A DNA stretch of 64,000 nucleotides from Flavobacterium hungaricum (GTDB lineage: Bacteria > Bacteroidota > Bacteroidia > Flavobacteriales > Flavobacteriaceae). The notes under the pieces were generated by a model. The model ran no database searches. It saw only the letters and a list, made by a program, of their open reading frames with translations, and had not been told where the DNA came from. Positions 8,925 to 18,401 of this stretch are shown here, in pieces. A program made the position numbers and the translations under genes. Where the stretch lies: NCBI RefSeq assembly GCF_015182285.1, contig NZ_PRDM01000004.1, forward strand, positions 663,121-727,120, written 5' to 3'. The stretch's first letter is position 1; the number at the start of each line of letters is the position of its first letter.

Positions 8925-9761
8925 ATGGAAAAATTCACCTTAGAAATATTATTTCAAATCATCGGAATCGGTTCTGCATCGGGCTTATTCTTCAATAACG
9001 ATGCACTTTATGTTATTGGCGACAACAGTGGATTTCTGTACGAATACAATATGCAGAATCAGCAATTGAATCAGCATCCTTTAATAGACAATCCGACGCA
9101 GAATATCCCAAAAAATCTGAAACCTGATTTTGAGTCAATGACCAATCATAACGATACACTTTATGTTTTTGGTTCTGGTTCTACCGAAAAACGAAATCAA
9201 ATGATTGCTTTTGACCTTAAAAACAAAACGGTTTTACAAAAAAACAATTTAGTTGATTTATACGGTTTAATGCAGAGTTTTGGGGAAATCAAACCAGAAG
9301 ATTTTAATCTCGAAGGCGCCATTTTCGATGGAGAAAACTGGTATCTTTTCAATCGCGGCAACGGAATCTCCAACAAAAACACCATTTTTACCGTTCACGC
9401 CAAAAGTCTGGCAGAAGAATTTGCTTTGATTTCTGTGAATTATAAATTACCTAAAATAAAAGGTGTTCGTTCCAGCTTTACAGACGCTGTTTTGGTTGAT
9501 GATAAAATCTATTTTCTTTCTACAGCAGAAGATACCAAATCGACTTACGACGACGGTGAAATCTTAGGCAGCTTCATCGGCCGAATCGATCTTAAAACCA
9601 TGAAAATAGATTTTACCCAAAAAATCACCTCAACCAATAAATTTGAAGGTTTGACTTTCTATAAAAAAGAAAGCAATAAAATCGAGTTTTTACTTTGCGA
9701 AGATAATGATACTGATTTGCTGGAAACAAAGATTTACAAATTGACTTTGCCGATAAAATAA
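8925..9761 (+). CDS. Beta-propeller-like protein of unknown function (DUF6929-like)
   Basis: This 278-residue protein has no signal peptide in the visible start and shows repeated strand-turn units, for example ALYVIGDNSGFLYEYN, TLYVFGSGSTEKRN, NWYLFNRGNG and KIYFLSTAED. These suggest a propeller. The GSGSxxKRN and LEGAIFDG segments resemble Bacteroidota proteins annotated as DUF6929, but I assign that from memory only. It lies 25 bases after the interrupted gene and 81 bases before the S9 peptidase. Confidence 0.7.
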   Translation: MEKFTLEILFQIIGIGSASGLFFNNDALYVIGDNSGFLYEYNMQNQQLNQHPLIDNPTQNIPKNLKPDFESMTNHNDTLYVFGSGSTEKRNQMIAFDLKNKTVLQKNNLVDLYGLMQSFGEIKPEDFNLEGAIFDGENWYLFNRGNGISNKNTIFTVHAKSLAEEFALISVNYKLPKIKGVRSSFTDAVLVDDKIYFLSTAEDTKSTYDDGEILGSFIGRIDLKTMKIDFTQKITSTNKFEGLTFYKKESNKIEFLLCEDNDTDLLETKIYKLTLPIK

Positions 9762-9842
9762 ATTCCAATAAAAAAAGTCCAAATTCCAATTTTGGCTTTT
9801 GCGAGATTCATACCAAATAAACTATAAACCACTAAAAAACCA

Positions 9843-11999
9843 ATGATCAAAAAAACAACTTTTGCATTTTTACTATTTGTTGCGAGTCAAATTTCTCAAG
9901 CACAATATAAATATCCAAGTACTCCAGAACGTCCTGTAACTGATGATTATTTTGGTACAAAAATTACAGACTCTTACCGCTGGCTGGAAGACATGAACAA
10001 TCCAGAAGTTCAAAAATGGTTCAAAGACGAATCGGATTACACCAACTCTATCGTAAAAACAATTTCTGGGCGCGACATTCTATTCAATAGAATGAAAGAA
10101 ATTCAGGCTTTAGGCGGTGACAGTTACGGATTTATTAAACAAGTTGGAGACATTTACTATTATACCAAAAACAAAAAAGAAGAAAGTATTTATAAATTGT
10201 ATTCCCGCAAAGGCAAAAGCGGAGCTGAAATTTTGCTGATAGATCCAAATACAATCAAAAAAGGGGCAACGATCACAACTTTTAACATTAGTCCCGATAA
10301 TAAGAAATTAGCGGTTTCCATATCCGAAGACGGTGCAGAAGTCTGCGATATCAAAATTATGAATCTTGAATCAAAAACATTTCTTGCAGATAGATTGACA
10401 CCTGTTTGGAGCGAATTTAACTTTGAATTTACACCCGACAGTAAAGCCATTACCTATACTCAAATGGCTACCGGAGACAATAAGAGTGATGATTTTTTGA
10501 AGAACATGAAATCTTTACTGCACGTTATCGGCACCGATCCAAAAACGGACAAAATACTAGCGTCTAAAGCGAACAATCCTGAGCTTACTATTTTGAAAGA
10601 ACAGTTTCCTGAGATAAGTTTTTCCAATGATTACAGTCATATCATACTAAATATCGGATCAACAAAAAATGAAGAATTCTCTTTTTATGCATCAATATCA
10701 GAACTTTCAAAATCAAAAATAAACTGGAAACCGTTAATTAAATATGAAGATGAGATAACTGCCAGTCATATTATTGGTGATAAAATATTTTTTCTTACTC
10801 ATAAAAATGCTCCAAATTTTAAAATCGGATATACAAGTTTAAAAAATCCAGATTTTAATAACGCTGTGATTTTAGTCCCTGAAAATGATAAAGTGATACG
10901 AAAATTAAGAAAATCTAAAAACTTTGTCTATTACAATCTAAGCGACGGAATCAATCAGGAAATTTTTCAGGTTAATGCCAAAACACTAGAAACCAAGCCT
11001 ATTCCATTGCCAATGGGTTCTAATGCAGGATACGCTTTAAATCCCCGTCAGAACGATGATCTGATATTTTTTAACAGCTCTTGGGTTACACCTTCAACAG
11101 ATTACGATTATAACAGCGTAACGGGTAAATTAGTAAAAAGCACACAATTAACTTCAAACGGTGCTTTTCCAGATTTCGGTAAAGATTATATTGTAAAAGA
11201 AATAGAAGTTCCAAGTCATGATGGCGTGATGGTGCCTTTATCTATTATTTATCCAAAAAACATTAAAATGGATGGCTCGACACCTTGCTACATTACAGGA
11301 TACGGCGGGTATGGCGTAAGTCAATATCCACATTTTGTGGGACCTGCTTTAATGACGCTCTTAGAACAAAATACAATTGTTGCGTTTGCCCACATCCGCG
11401 GCGGGGGCGAAAAAGGCAATAAATGGCATACTGACGGAATGAAAGCGAAAAAACCAAATACTTGGAAAGATTTTATTGCCTGTTCAGAATATTTGGTTAA
11501 TGAAAAATATACTTCTAAAGAAAAATTGATTGGAAATGGTATTAGTATGGGAGGGGTTTTAATCGGCAGATCCATTACGGAACGTCCTGATCTTTATAAA
11601 GTCGCACTTGTTGAAGTAGGTTGTACCAATACAATCAGAATGGAAACAACTCCAAATGGTCCAAATCAGATACCAGAGATTGGAACCTTAAAAAATGAAG
11701 AAGATGTAAAACACATTTTAGAAATGGATGCACAGAGCAAAGTAAAAAAAGGGGTGAAATATCCTGCTGTACTAATTCGTACCGGAATTAACGATCCAAG
11801 AGTGACGCCTTGGGAACCTGGGAAATTTGCAGCCATACTACAAAATTACAGCAGCTCCCAGAATCCTGTTTTATTACATGTTAATTATGTCAACGGTCAC
11901 CACTCTAGTGATCTAGACGTAACATTTAATGATGAAGCAGATATGTATGCTTTTGCATTATGGCAGACTGGAAATCCTAAATTTCAGATTCAGAAGTAA
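9843..11999 (+). CDS. Prolyl oligopeptidase family (S9) serine peptidase
   Basis: The 718-residue protein has a signal peptide (MIKKTTFAFLLFVASQISQAQ), an N-terminal seven-blade propeller region (about residues 70-420) and a C-terminal alpha/beta hydrolase domain. The catalytic triad can be placed: Ser568 in GISMGG, Asp651 in GINDPRV and His686 (or 687) in NGHHSS. The nucleophile motif is GxSxGG but reads GISMGG, unlike the common GGSNGG of prolyl oligopeptidase. Exported enzymes of this type degrade proline-containing oligopeptides in the periplasm. It appears monocistronic; a weak 9-bp hairpin lies downstream at 12023-12055. Confidence 0.9.
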   Translation: MIKKTTFAFLLFVASQISQAQYKYPSTPERPVTDDYFGTKITDSYRWLEDMNNPEVQKWFKDESDYTNSIVKTISGRDILFNRMKEIQALGGDSYGFIKQVGDIYYYTKNKKEESIYKLYSRKGKSGAEILLIDPNTIKKGATITTFNISPDNKKLAVSISEDGAEVCDIKIMNLESKTFLADRLTPVWSEFNFEFTPDSKAITYTQMATGDNKSDDFLKNMKSLLHVIGTDPKTDKILASKANNPELTILKEQFPEISFSNDYSHIILNIGSTKNEEFSFYASISELSKSKINWKPLIKYEDEITASHIIGDKIFFLTHKNAPNFKIGYTSLKNPDFNNAVILVPENDKVIRKLRKSKNFVYYNLSDGINQEIFQVNAKTLETKPIPLPMGSNAGYALNPRQNDDLIFFNSSWVTPSTDYDYNSVTGKLVKSTQLTSNGAFPDFGKDYIVKEIEVPSHDGVMVPLSIIYPKNIKMDGSTPCYITGYGGYGVSQYPHFVGPALMTLLEQNTIVAFAHIRGGGEKGNKWHTDGMKAKKPNTWKDFIACSEYLVNEKYTSKEKLIGNGISMGGVLIGRSITERPDLYKVALVEVGCTNTIRMETTPNGPNQIPEIGTLKNEEDVKHILEMDAQSKVKKGVKYPAVLIRTGINDPRVTPWEPGKFAAILQNYSSSQNPVLLHVNYVNGHHSSDLDVTFNDEADMYAFALWQTGNPKFQIQK

Positions 12000-12105
12000 A
12001 ATTCGAACAAAAAAATAAAAAATTCTGTAGAGGCAGTTAATCTGTTTCTACAGAAATTCATAAAACGCCCCCATTCTTTAAAACCAAATCTACAAAACTC
12101 ACTAA

Positions 12106-12780
12106 ATGCTCTCTGATCTTAATTTAAAAAAGAAAACATTAATTATTGGTATTCTGCTTTCCGTTATTTTGCCTTTTCTCGCAATGCTTGTCTCTTTCTT
12201 TACAAAAAGTCCCAGCATTGACAATGTAACTCAATTTTACATTTCGAGATTTGCAATTTGGGCTTCTTTGCTGCTCCTATTCTTATATTCTTTTAAAATA
12301 GAGAAACAGCACTTTCTGCTTTGGGGAGAAACAAATTATTCTTTTTTAACTTTTATGAAGGCGTTATTAATAACATTCCTAAAATTATATACAGCTGTTT
12401 TTGTAACTGGTTTTTTACTGCTTTTGTTTAGCGTACCAAAAGAAAGTATGGCATTAAATAATGCCTTGCTGCTTTTTAAAAAGAGTTATTTCTTGCTTTT
12501 TTTCACTTGTGTAACTGCAGGCATCACCGAAGAGTTAATTTTTAGAGGTTATTTATTACCAAGATTAGAAATTGTATTAAAGAATAAAATTTCAGCTATA
12601 GTTCTTTCCAGCATCTTATTTGGATTAATGCATATTGGCTACGGAACTTTATTACATATAATCGGCCCCACTGTGATTGGACTTGTATTTGCATTTCAAT
12701 ATGAGAAATATCGAAACATTAAAATTCTGATTTTATGTCATTTTTTATGGGACCTTTTAATTCTGACCCTAAAAACATAA
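12106..12780 (+). CDS. CPBP family intramembrane glutamic protease (CAAX/Abi-type)
   Basis: This 224-residue protein has about seven membrane helices. The active-site motifs are in order: EELIFR at residues 142-147, FGLMHIG with His176, and CHFLWD near residue 213. These match the Abi/CAAX (CPBP) intramembrane proteases, which include Rce1. In bacteria the substrates are usually unknown; roles in peptide maturation and immunity to bacteriocins are documented for some. Length is typical. Its stop is about 130 bases before the sigma factor gene, so cotranscription with that module is possible but not shown. Confidence 0.88.
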   Translation: MLSDLNLKKKTLIIGILLSVILPFLAMLVSFFTKSPSIDNVTQFYISRFAIWASLLLLFLYSFKIEKQHFLLWGETNYSFLTFMKALLITFLKLYTAVFVTGFLLLLFSVPKESMALNNALLLFKKSYFLLFFTCVTAGITEELIFRGYLLPRLEIVLKNKISAIVLSSILFGLMHIGYGTLLHIIGPTVIGLVFAFQYEKYRNIKILILCHFLWDLLILTLKT

Positions 12781-12912
12781 AACCATATTTTTAAAAATAA
12801 AACACATAAAAATCAATACCTTACAAAGTATTTTTAAAATTATCTTATATTTTTTTCATTCCCTCCCAACCTTTTTATCTTTTTAGTGCTCTATATAAAA
12901 AAGACAACAATT

Positions 12913-13449
12913 GTGATAAACGAAACTCTAATAGCAAACTGTAAAAAAATGCACCGCGATGCCCAGCGTCAGGTGTACGAATACATGGCACCAAAGTTGT
13001 ACCGCGTTTGCAAAAGATACTTAAAAAAGGAAGAGGAAATTGAAGAAGCAATGGCTGACGCATTTTTTACCATCTTCACCAAACTAGATCAGTTAAAAGA
13101 AGCGTATGCTTTTGAAGCCTGGGCGCGAAGAATAACTGTAAACCACTGTTTGGCATCTATTCGCAAAAACACCAATTTTAATATGTATCTCGACGATGTG
13201 AAACTTATTTCGCAGCCTTCTGTTGACGAACTGAACACATTGGAAGAAGAAGATTTACTTAACTTATTAAACCATATTCCCGACGGCTGTAAAACAGTTT
13301 TCAACCTTTTTGTCATAGAAGGTTTTGGACACAAAGAAATAGCCGAAATGCTAAAAATCTCTGAAGGCACCTCTAAATCACAATTGAATGCCGCCAAAAC
13401 CAAACTCAAAGAACTGGTTAATAAACTGTATTATCAAAAAGCAAAGTAG
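12913..13449 (+). CDS. ECF-type RNA polymerase sigma factor
   Basis: The product has sigma region 2 (AQRQVYEYMAPKLYRVCKRYLK, then EAMADAFFTIFTKL) and region 4 (GCKTVFNLFVIEGFGHKEIAEMLKISEGTSKSQL), with no sigma 1 or 3 region, as in ECF factors. A GTG at 12886 is in frame, but a TATCTTTT box at about 12876-12883 places transcription start after it. GTG 12913 gives VINETLIANC, the usual N-terminal distance to region 2, and 178 residues. The membrane protein that follows two bases after the stop is in the normal place for its anti-sigma factor. Confidence 0.88.
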   Translation: MINETLIANCKKMHRDAQRQVYEYMAPKLYRVCKRYLKKEEEIEEAMADAFFTIFTKLDQLKEAYAFEAWARRITVNHCLASIRKNTNFNMYLDDVKLISQPSVDELNTLEEEDLLNLLNHIPDGCKTVFNLFVIEGFGHKEIAEMLKISEGTSKSQLNAAKTKLKELVNKLYYQKAK

Positions 13450-13451
13450 TC

Positions 13452-14411
13452 ATGGACAATCAAGATAAATTATTCGATAAAATAAAAGAAGCTTCGCAAA
13501 ATGCGGAATTCAAAGACTTTCCCGGAATGGAAAAGGTCTGGTCGCGCGTAGAAGAAAAACTGGATAAAAAAGCCGATAAAAAAACAATTGCCTTATGGAA
13601 GAAAATTGCTGTAGCAGCTTCTCTCCTGCTTTTGATTTCGCTGGGATATCAATTTCTTCATTCAGATAATAATTTAGGGAATGAAACCCAAAAAGTGGTT
13701 CTTGAGGAAAAAGAAAAATCTAACGAACCGATCGTTAATCAAAATAATGAAATTATTCGTAATGACTCCGGAATTATCGCTAATGAAGAAGCTGTAAAAA
13801 TCATTAAAAAACAATCTAAAAAACAAGAAACAGTTGCAGTTCAAGAATTAATTACTCCAACAGATAATGTAGTGGCGGCGCCACTATCTACCCCAAAAAT
13901 GAGTACCGAAAGTGCTGCCTCTGCACCAGTTCAGGAAGATCATTTTGCCGAAGAAAACGATAAAATCTCAAAAGATAAAGCTCTTTCTAATTACGGATTT
14001 ATGAACGGCGAAGAAAGAGAATCTGCCAGAGTAGTGTTTGCAGAAAGAAAAGCAGCAAGTACAAAGAAACCTGCTCCGTTGGTCATTTTAAACGGAAACG
14101 CGATGGCTCACAGCAATGAAATAAAAAAAGACAAAATGATGCAGAATGAACTTCCGAATTTAAATCCGGAAAATGTTGATTCTCTTGTCGTTCTTGAAGA
14201 ACCATTGTACATCATCGATGGAATTTATTACTCAGAAAATGATTTATTCGGAAACAACCCTACAAGCCCGTATGCGCCTCTAGACAAACAAGACATAAAA
14301 ACCATCACCATTTTGCAAGACCTTGAAGCTACTTCAAAATATGGCGAAAAAGGTAAAAAAGGAGTCGTAATTATCACTACAAAAACAGGAAAGCCGATCC
14401 CGAAGAAATAG
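13452..14411 (+). CDS. Membrane anti-sigma-like protein with C-terminal SusC-type plug module
   Basis: This 319-residue protein has a short cytoplasmic helical N-terminus (residues 1-48), one membrane helix (about 51-68) and a low-complexity linker. Its C-terminal 75 residues resemble the TonB-dependent receptor plug end: LYIIDGIYYSENDL, DIKTITILQDLEATSKYG and GVVIITTKTGK. The position directly after an ECF sigma gene and the single membrane pass fit an anti-sigma factor, but no classical zinc or FecR motif is seen. The plug module without any barrel is unusual. A perfect 14-bp inverted repeat lies between its stop and the vWA gene. Confidence 0.7.
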   Translation: MDNQDKLFDKIKEASQNAEFKDFPGMEKVWSRVEEKLDKKADKKTIALWKKIAVAASLLLLISLGYQFLHSDNNLGNETQKVVLEEKEKSNEPIVNQNNEIIRNDSGIIANEEAVKIIKKQSKKQETVAVQELITPTDNVVAAPLSTPKMSTESAASAPVQEDHFAEENDKISKDKALSNYGFMNGEERESARVVFAERKAASTKKPAPLVILNGNAMAHSNEIKKDKMMQNELPNLNPENVDSLVVLEEPLYIIDGIYYSENDLFGNNPTSPYAPLDKQDIKTITILQDLEATSKYGEKGKKGVVIITTKTGKPIPKK

Positions 14412-14422
14412 TCAATTCTGGA

Positions 14423-14457
14423 AAACTTTGTCAAAGCCGTGGACTTTGACAAAGTTT
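14423..14457. repeat. Perfect palindromic hairpin, CTTTGTCAAAG family
   Basis: AAACTTTGTCAAAG at 14423-14436 is the exact reverse complement of 14444-14457, with a 7-base loop. There is no T run after it, so it is a poor terminator. A nearly identical palindrome follows the vWA gene at 16686-16718. It may be a dispersed repeat or may tune expression between the two genes. Confidence 0.75.
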
Positions 14458-14488
14458 CAAACTCATCATTAACTTAAAAAATAATATC

Positions 14489-16635
14489 ATGAAAAGTCTA
14501 AAACTTATTTCATCAGTCCTTGCTATGCTTATTTGTTTCGTAAGTATGGCGCAGGAAAAAACAATTACTGGAATTGTTACCGAAGAAACCAAACTGCCAA
14601 TTCCAGGTGTGAATATCTTCAACCAAACCTCAAAAACGACAGCTGTTACTGATTTTGACGGATTGTATAGTATTAAAGCAAAAAAGGGAGACCTTTTGGT
14701 TTTTACTTGTATTGGTTACGATACACAAAGGCAAAAAGTGCAGGATGCAAACACCATAAATATAGTTATGAGTTCAGCGCATCAGACTTTAAGTGAAGTT
14801 GTAGTTACGGGTTACGGATCAAGTAATTCTAATTACGAAGACAGAAGTTATACCCGCACAGAAAGAAAAAAAGCCAAAACTCAGAAAGCATTAACAGGAA
14901 GTGTTCCTGCGATTCAAAATAATACCGCTTACTCTCCAAGTCCAAATGTTGTTATACGCGGTGTAGCAACACTATCACCAGCAAATGAGCCGATCTATAT
15001 TGTTGACGGTATTCCGATGAAAGCCAATCAAATGTCAAAAATTAATCCTAACGATATTGACAATGTTTCTGTTTTAAAAGACCAGGCAGCTACTTCAATT
15101 TACGGAAGCAGAGCTTCAAATGGCGTTGTCATTATTGCAACCAAAAACGCGATTTACAAAAATCTTTCGGAAAAAGAATTAGACAAAAAATTAAACATTA
15201 CGCCAATCCCTGTTGAACCAAATCAGGAAGATTATGATTCTTTTGTAGAAAATGCTTTCGAAAGTCCGAAAACAGCACCGCTTTCCACTTTCTCAATTGA
15301 TGTTGATAATGCATCGTACACCAATATCAGACGCTTTTTGAATAATGGCCAAGCCGTTCCTAAAGACGCTGTTCGTGTAGAAGAAATGGTAAATTTCTTT
15401 AAATATGCTTATCCGCAGCCAAAAGGAGAAAATCCATTTTCAATCAATACCGAATTGAGCGACTCGCCTTGGAATTCAAAAAATAAGATCCTGAAAATTG
15501 GTTTGCAGGGAAAAAATATTCCAACAGAAAATTTACCTGCATCAAACCTTGTTTTCTTAATAGATGTTTCGGGTTCTATGAGCGAGACGAACAAACTGCC
15601 TTTATTAAAACAATCGATGAAAATTTTGGTAAACGAATTACGTCCAAAAGATAAAGTTGCTATCGTAGTCTATGCTGGTGCGGCAGGAATGGTTTTGCCT
15701 CCAACTTCTGGAGAAGAGAAAAAAACAATTATTGATGCTTTGGACAAATTACAATCTGGAGGAAGTACTGCCGGCGGCGCCGGAATCGAACTAGCGTATA
15801 AAACCGCGGCAGAAAACTTTATTAAAGGCGGCAACAACCGAGTGATTTTGGCAACCGACGGCGATTTTAATGTGGGCAGCACATCAAACTCAGATATGGA
15901 AACTTTAATTGAAGAAAAAAGAAAAACAGGTGTTTTCTTAACTTGTCTCGGCTACGGAATGGGAAATTACAAAGACAGTAAAATGGAAACGTTAGCCGAT
16001 AAAGGAAATGGAAATTATGCCTACATAGACAACATCAGGAAGCCAATCGTTTTTTAGGAAAAGAATTTAAAGGTTCGATGTTTGCCATTGCAAAAGATGT
16101 CAAAATTCAGATTGAATTTAATCCGAAACAAGTGCAGTCGTACAGATTGATTGGTTATGAAAACAGAAAACTTCGCCCAGAGGATTTTAAAAATGATGCT
16201 ATTGATGCTGGTGAATTGGGAAGCAACCACATTGTTACGGCGTTGTACGAAATTATTCCAGCAGGAGTTTCCAGCGAATATATTACGAGTTTACCAGATG
16301 ATTTAAAATATACTAAAACACAAACCAATTCAACGAATTACAGTACTGAATTGGCAACTGTAAAATTTCGCTACAAAAAACCAGACGGTGATAAAAGCAT
16401 CGAAATGGTTCAGGTTATTGAGAACAAATCGGTTGCTATGGAGAAAGCGAGTGATGACATGAAATTCAGTACCGCTGTCGCTTGGTTTGGGTTAAAATTG
16501 AGAGATTCCAAATTGATTGCTGACAAATCTTCTGAAGAGATTGTGAAATTGGCAAAACAAGGATTGTCTAACGATATAGACGGTTACAAAGCTGAGTTTG
16601 TTAGATTGGCGGAAACTTCGAAACAGTTTAACTAA
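14489..16635 (+). pseudogene. Exported vWA-domain protein with carboxypeptidase-like and plug domains, frameshifted
   Basis: The order in the encoded protein is signal peptide (MKSLKLISSVLAMLICFVSMA), a carboxypeptidase-regulatory-like beta domain (about residues 25-90), a SusC-like plug module (about 95-230), a vWF N-terminal segment (about 255-350), and a vWA domain with MIDAS DVSGS at 359-363. A YfbK-like C-terminal part follows in another frame. The first frame reads into TAG 16055-16057, but from 16036 the other frame gives QEANRFLGKEFKGSMF, which continues the family sequence to 16635. One missing C next to 16036 explains both. If real, the C-terminal 200 residues are lost; a sequencing error is equally possible. 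Confidence 0.8.
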
Positions 16636-16685
16636 CTTTTTAAATCGACAAAATAGTTTTTTATTAATTCGCATAACCAAGAAAG

Positions 16686-16724
16686 ATCTTTGTCAAAGTT
16701 TAAAACTTTGACAAAGATTATTTT
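16686..16724 (+). terminator. Palindromic hairpin followed by T run
   Basis: ATCTTTGTCAAAGTTT at 16686-16701 is the exact reverse complement of 16703-16718, followed by TATTTTTT. It can terminate transcription of the vWA gene and shares its core with the palindrome at 14423-14457. Confidence 0.7.
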
Positions 16725-16858
16725 TTAAACTTTGTACTACACACCTTTCTGTACATCTCTGCAGAAAATCTTTGCGATTCTTTGAAATCTTTAGAAAAAA
16801 ACATTTGCGAATCTCTATGTAAAATAAGCATCACGAATACATTTCATCTATATTTTAT

Positions 16859-16866
16859 TACATTTG
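16859..16866 (+). promoter_or_regulatory. -7 box for the 16899 gene
   Basis: TACATTTG is a perfect TAnnTTTG box, 33 bases before ATG 16899. It lies inside a longer open frame beginning at 16782, which argues against the upstream start codon. Confidence 0.5.
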
Positions 16867-16898
16867 GATTTTATTCACCACAATATTATTTACACTCA

Positions 16899-17486
16899 AT
16901 GAATCCCATTTTAAGCCAAAATTTATTTTTAGTTAAAGAACATGTCGGAATGTTTAAGGCCTCAAACAATTACGATATTTATAACCCAGAAAACAATCAA
17001 ATTATTTTAAACTGCCGCGAAAACAACTTAGGATTTTTTACCAAAGTTTTACGTTTTACCGATTATAAAAGAGCCACTCCTTTTAATGTTGAAATCTCAA
17101 CTCCGTCTGGAGAAAAATTAATTACTGTTAAACGCGGTGTTGCTATTTTCCGTTCTACTGTAGAAGTTTTGGACGAGAAGGATCGTCTAGTTGGAACCTT
17201 CAAACAAAAATTCTTTTCTATCGGAGGAAAGTTTGACATTCTAGACAAAAATGAAAAACCTGTTGCAACTTTACAAGGAAAATGGACCGGCTGGGATTTT
17301 AAATTTTCTCATGAGGGCAGACAGCTTGCTCAGGTAAGCAAAAAATGGGCCGGCGTAGGAAAAGAACTTTTTACAAGTGCCGACAATTATGTACTTCAAA
17401 TTGAAGATACAGTTCCTGCCGACAGTGCATTGCGACAATTAATTTTGGGCGCAGTAATGTGTATTGATATGGTTTTGAAAGAATAA
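16899..17486 (+). CDS. Phospholipid scramblase / LURP-one-related family protein
   Basis: From ATG 16899 the protein has 195 residues. It shows a tubby-like beta pattern: NLFLVKEHVGMFKASNNYDIY, then a basic turn, LGFFTKVLRFTDYKR, GTFKQKFFSIGGKFDILD and GKWTGWDFKF, ending with a hydrophobic C-terminal helix (LRQLILGAVMCIDMVL). These features fit the scramblase/LOR domain, whose bacterial role is not established; lipid binding is plausible. The longer frame from 16782 would add 39 residues but spans the -7 box at 16859. A 14-bp hairpin follows the stop. Confidence 0.72.
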   Translation: MNPILSQNLFLVKEHVGMFKASNNYDIYNPENNQIILNCRENNLGFFTKVLRFTDYKRATPFNVEISTPSGEKLITVKRGVAIFRSTVEVLDEKDRLVGTFKQKFFSIGGKFDILDKNEKPVATLQGKWTGWDFKFSHEGRQLAQVSKKWAGVGKELFTSADNYVLQIEDTVPADSALRQLILGAVMCIDMVLKE

Positions 17487-17520
17487 CAAAAGTTGTTAAA
17501 CTTAGATTAAGAATACATCT

Positions 17521-17579
17521 GAAAGCATTATTTTTAGTTTGCAAAAGCTTATTTTTGTTAGACTTAAAATAATGCTTTC
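17521..17579. other. Stem-loop between 16899 and 17601 genes
   Basis: GAAAGCATTATTTT at 17521-17534 pairs exactly with 17566-17579, with a loop of about 30 bases. It ends 21 bases before ATG 17601. The T run after it is weak. It could be a terminator of the upstream gene or a leader structure of the downstream one. Confidence 0.5.
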
Positions 17580-17600
17580 TGCATTTCAAAAAATACAATC

Positions 17601-18317
17601 ATGACGGACTTAAAAAATAAAAATGCACTGATTACAGGTGCTGGAAAAGGAATCGGTAAAGCTGTTGCAATTGCTTTGGCAAAAGAAGGTGTTAATTTAA
17701 TTTTGGTTTCAAGAACACAAAGCGACATTGACCAACTGGCACAAGAAGCTTCTAACCTTGGTGTAAAAGCATTGGCATTGGCTGCTGACGTTGCTGATAT
17801 TACTTCTATTAATTCGGCTGTAGAAAAAGCTTTGGCAGCATTTAAAAATATCGACATCTTGATTAACAGCGCCGGTATTGCTTCTTTTGGTAAATTCTTA
17901 GAATTAGAGCCAGAAGCTTTTGAAAGAATTATTCAAGTAAATTTAATGGGAACGTACTACACAACTCGTGCCGTTATCCCGAATATGATCGAAAGACAAA
18001 CTGGAGACATTATCAATATTTCTTCAACTGCAGGTTTAAACGGAAATGCATTGACAAGTGCCTACAGTGCTTCAAAATTTGCAGTTTTAGGTTTAACCGA
18101 TTCTTTGATGCAGGAAATGAGAAAACACAATATCCGCGTTACGGCTTTGACGCCGAGTACCGTTGCGACTGATATGGCAAAAGATTTAAACCTGACAGAC
18201 GGAAATCCAGAAAAAGTAATGCAGTCTGAAGATATGGCAGAATTAATCATTTCGCAGTTAAAACTTAACCGAAGAGTTTTTGTAAAAAACAGCAGTATTT
18301 GGTCTACTAATCCCTAA
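17601..18317 (+). CDS. SDR family 3-oxoacyl-ACP reductase-like oxidoreductase
   Basis: This 238-residue short-chain dehydrogenase has the NAD(P) motif TGAGKGIGKA near residues 13-22, NSAG near residue 89, the catalytic Ser in NISSTAG and YSASK as the Tyr/Lys pair. It resembles FabG-type beta-ketoacyl reductases and is often annotated so. However, the genomic context is not a fatty acid synthesis operon, so the substrate is unresolved. The start ATG is preceded by a stem-loop at 17521-17579. Confidence 0.88.
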   Translation: MTDLKNKNALITGAGKGIGKAVAIALAKEGVNLILVSRTQSDIDQLAQEASNLGVKALALAADVADITSINSAVEKALAAFKNIDILINSAGIASFGKFLELEPEAFERIIQVNLMGTYYTTRAVIPNMIERQTGDIINISSTAGLNGNALTSAYSASKFAVLGLTDSLMQEMRKHNIRVTALTPSTVATDMAKDLNLTDGNPEKVMQSEDMAELIISQLKLNRRVFVKNSSIWSTNP

Positions 18318-18401
18318 AAAATAAATTTCAAAAATCAAATTTCAAATCCAATTACAGACTGTTAAAGATTTTGAATTTTGAAATTATTAAACACAAAAAC
18401 A

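Noticed and set aside
12886..12912. Upstream GTG start for the sigma factor
   Set aside because: It lies at or before the likely transcription start and adds residues not expected before region 2.
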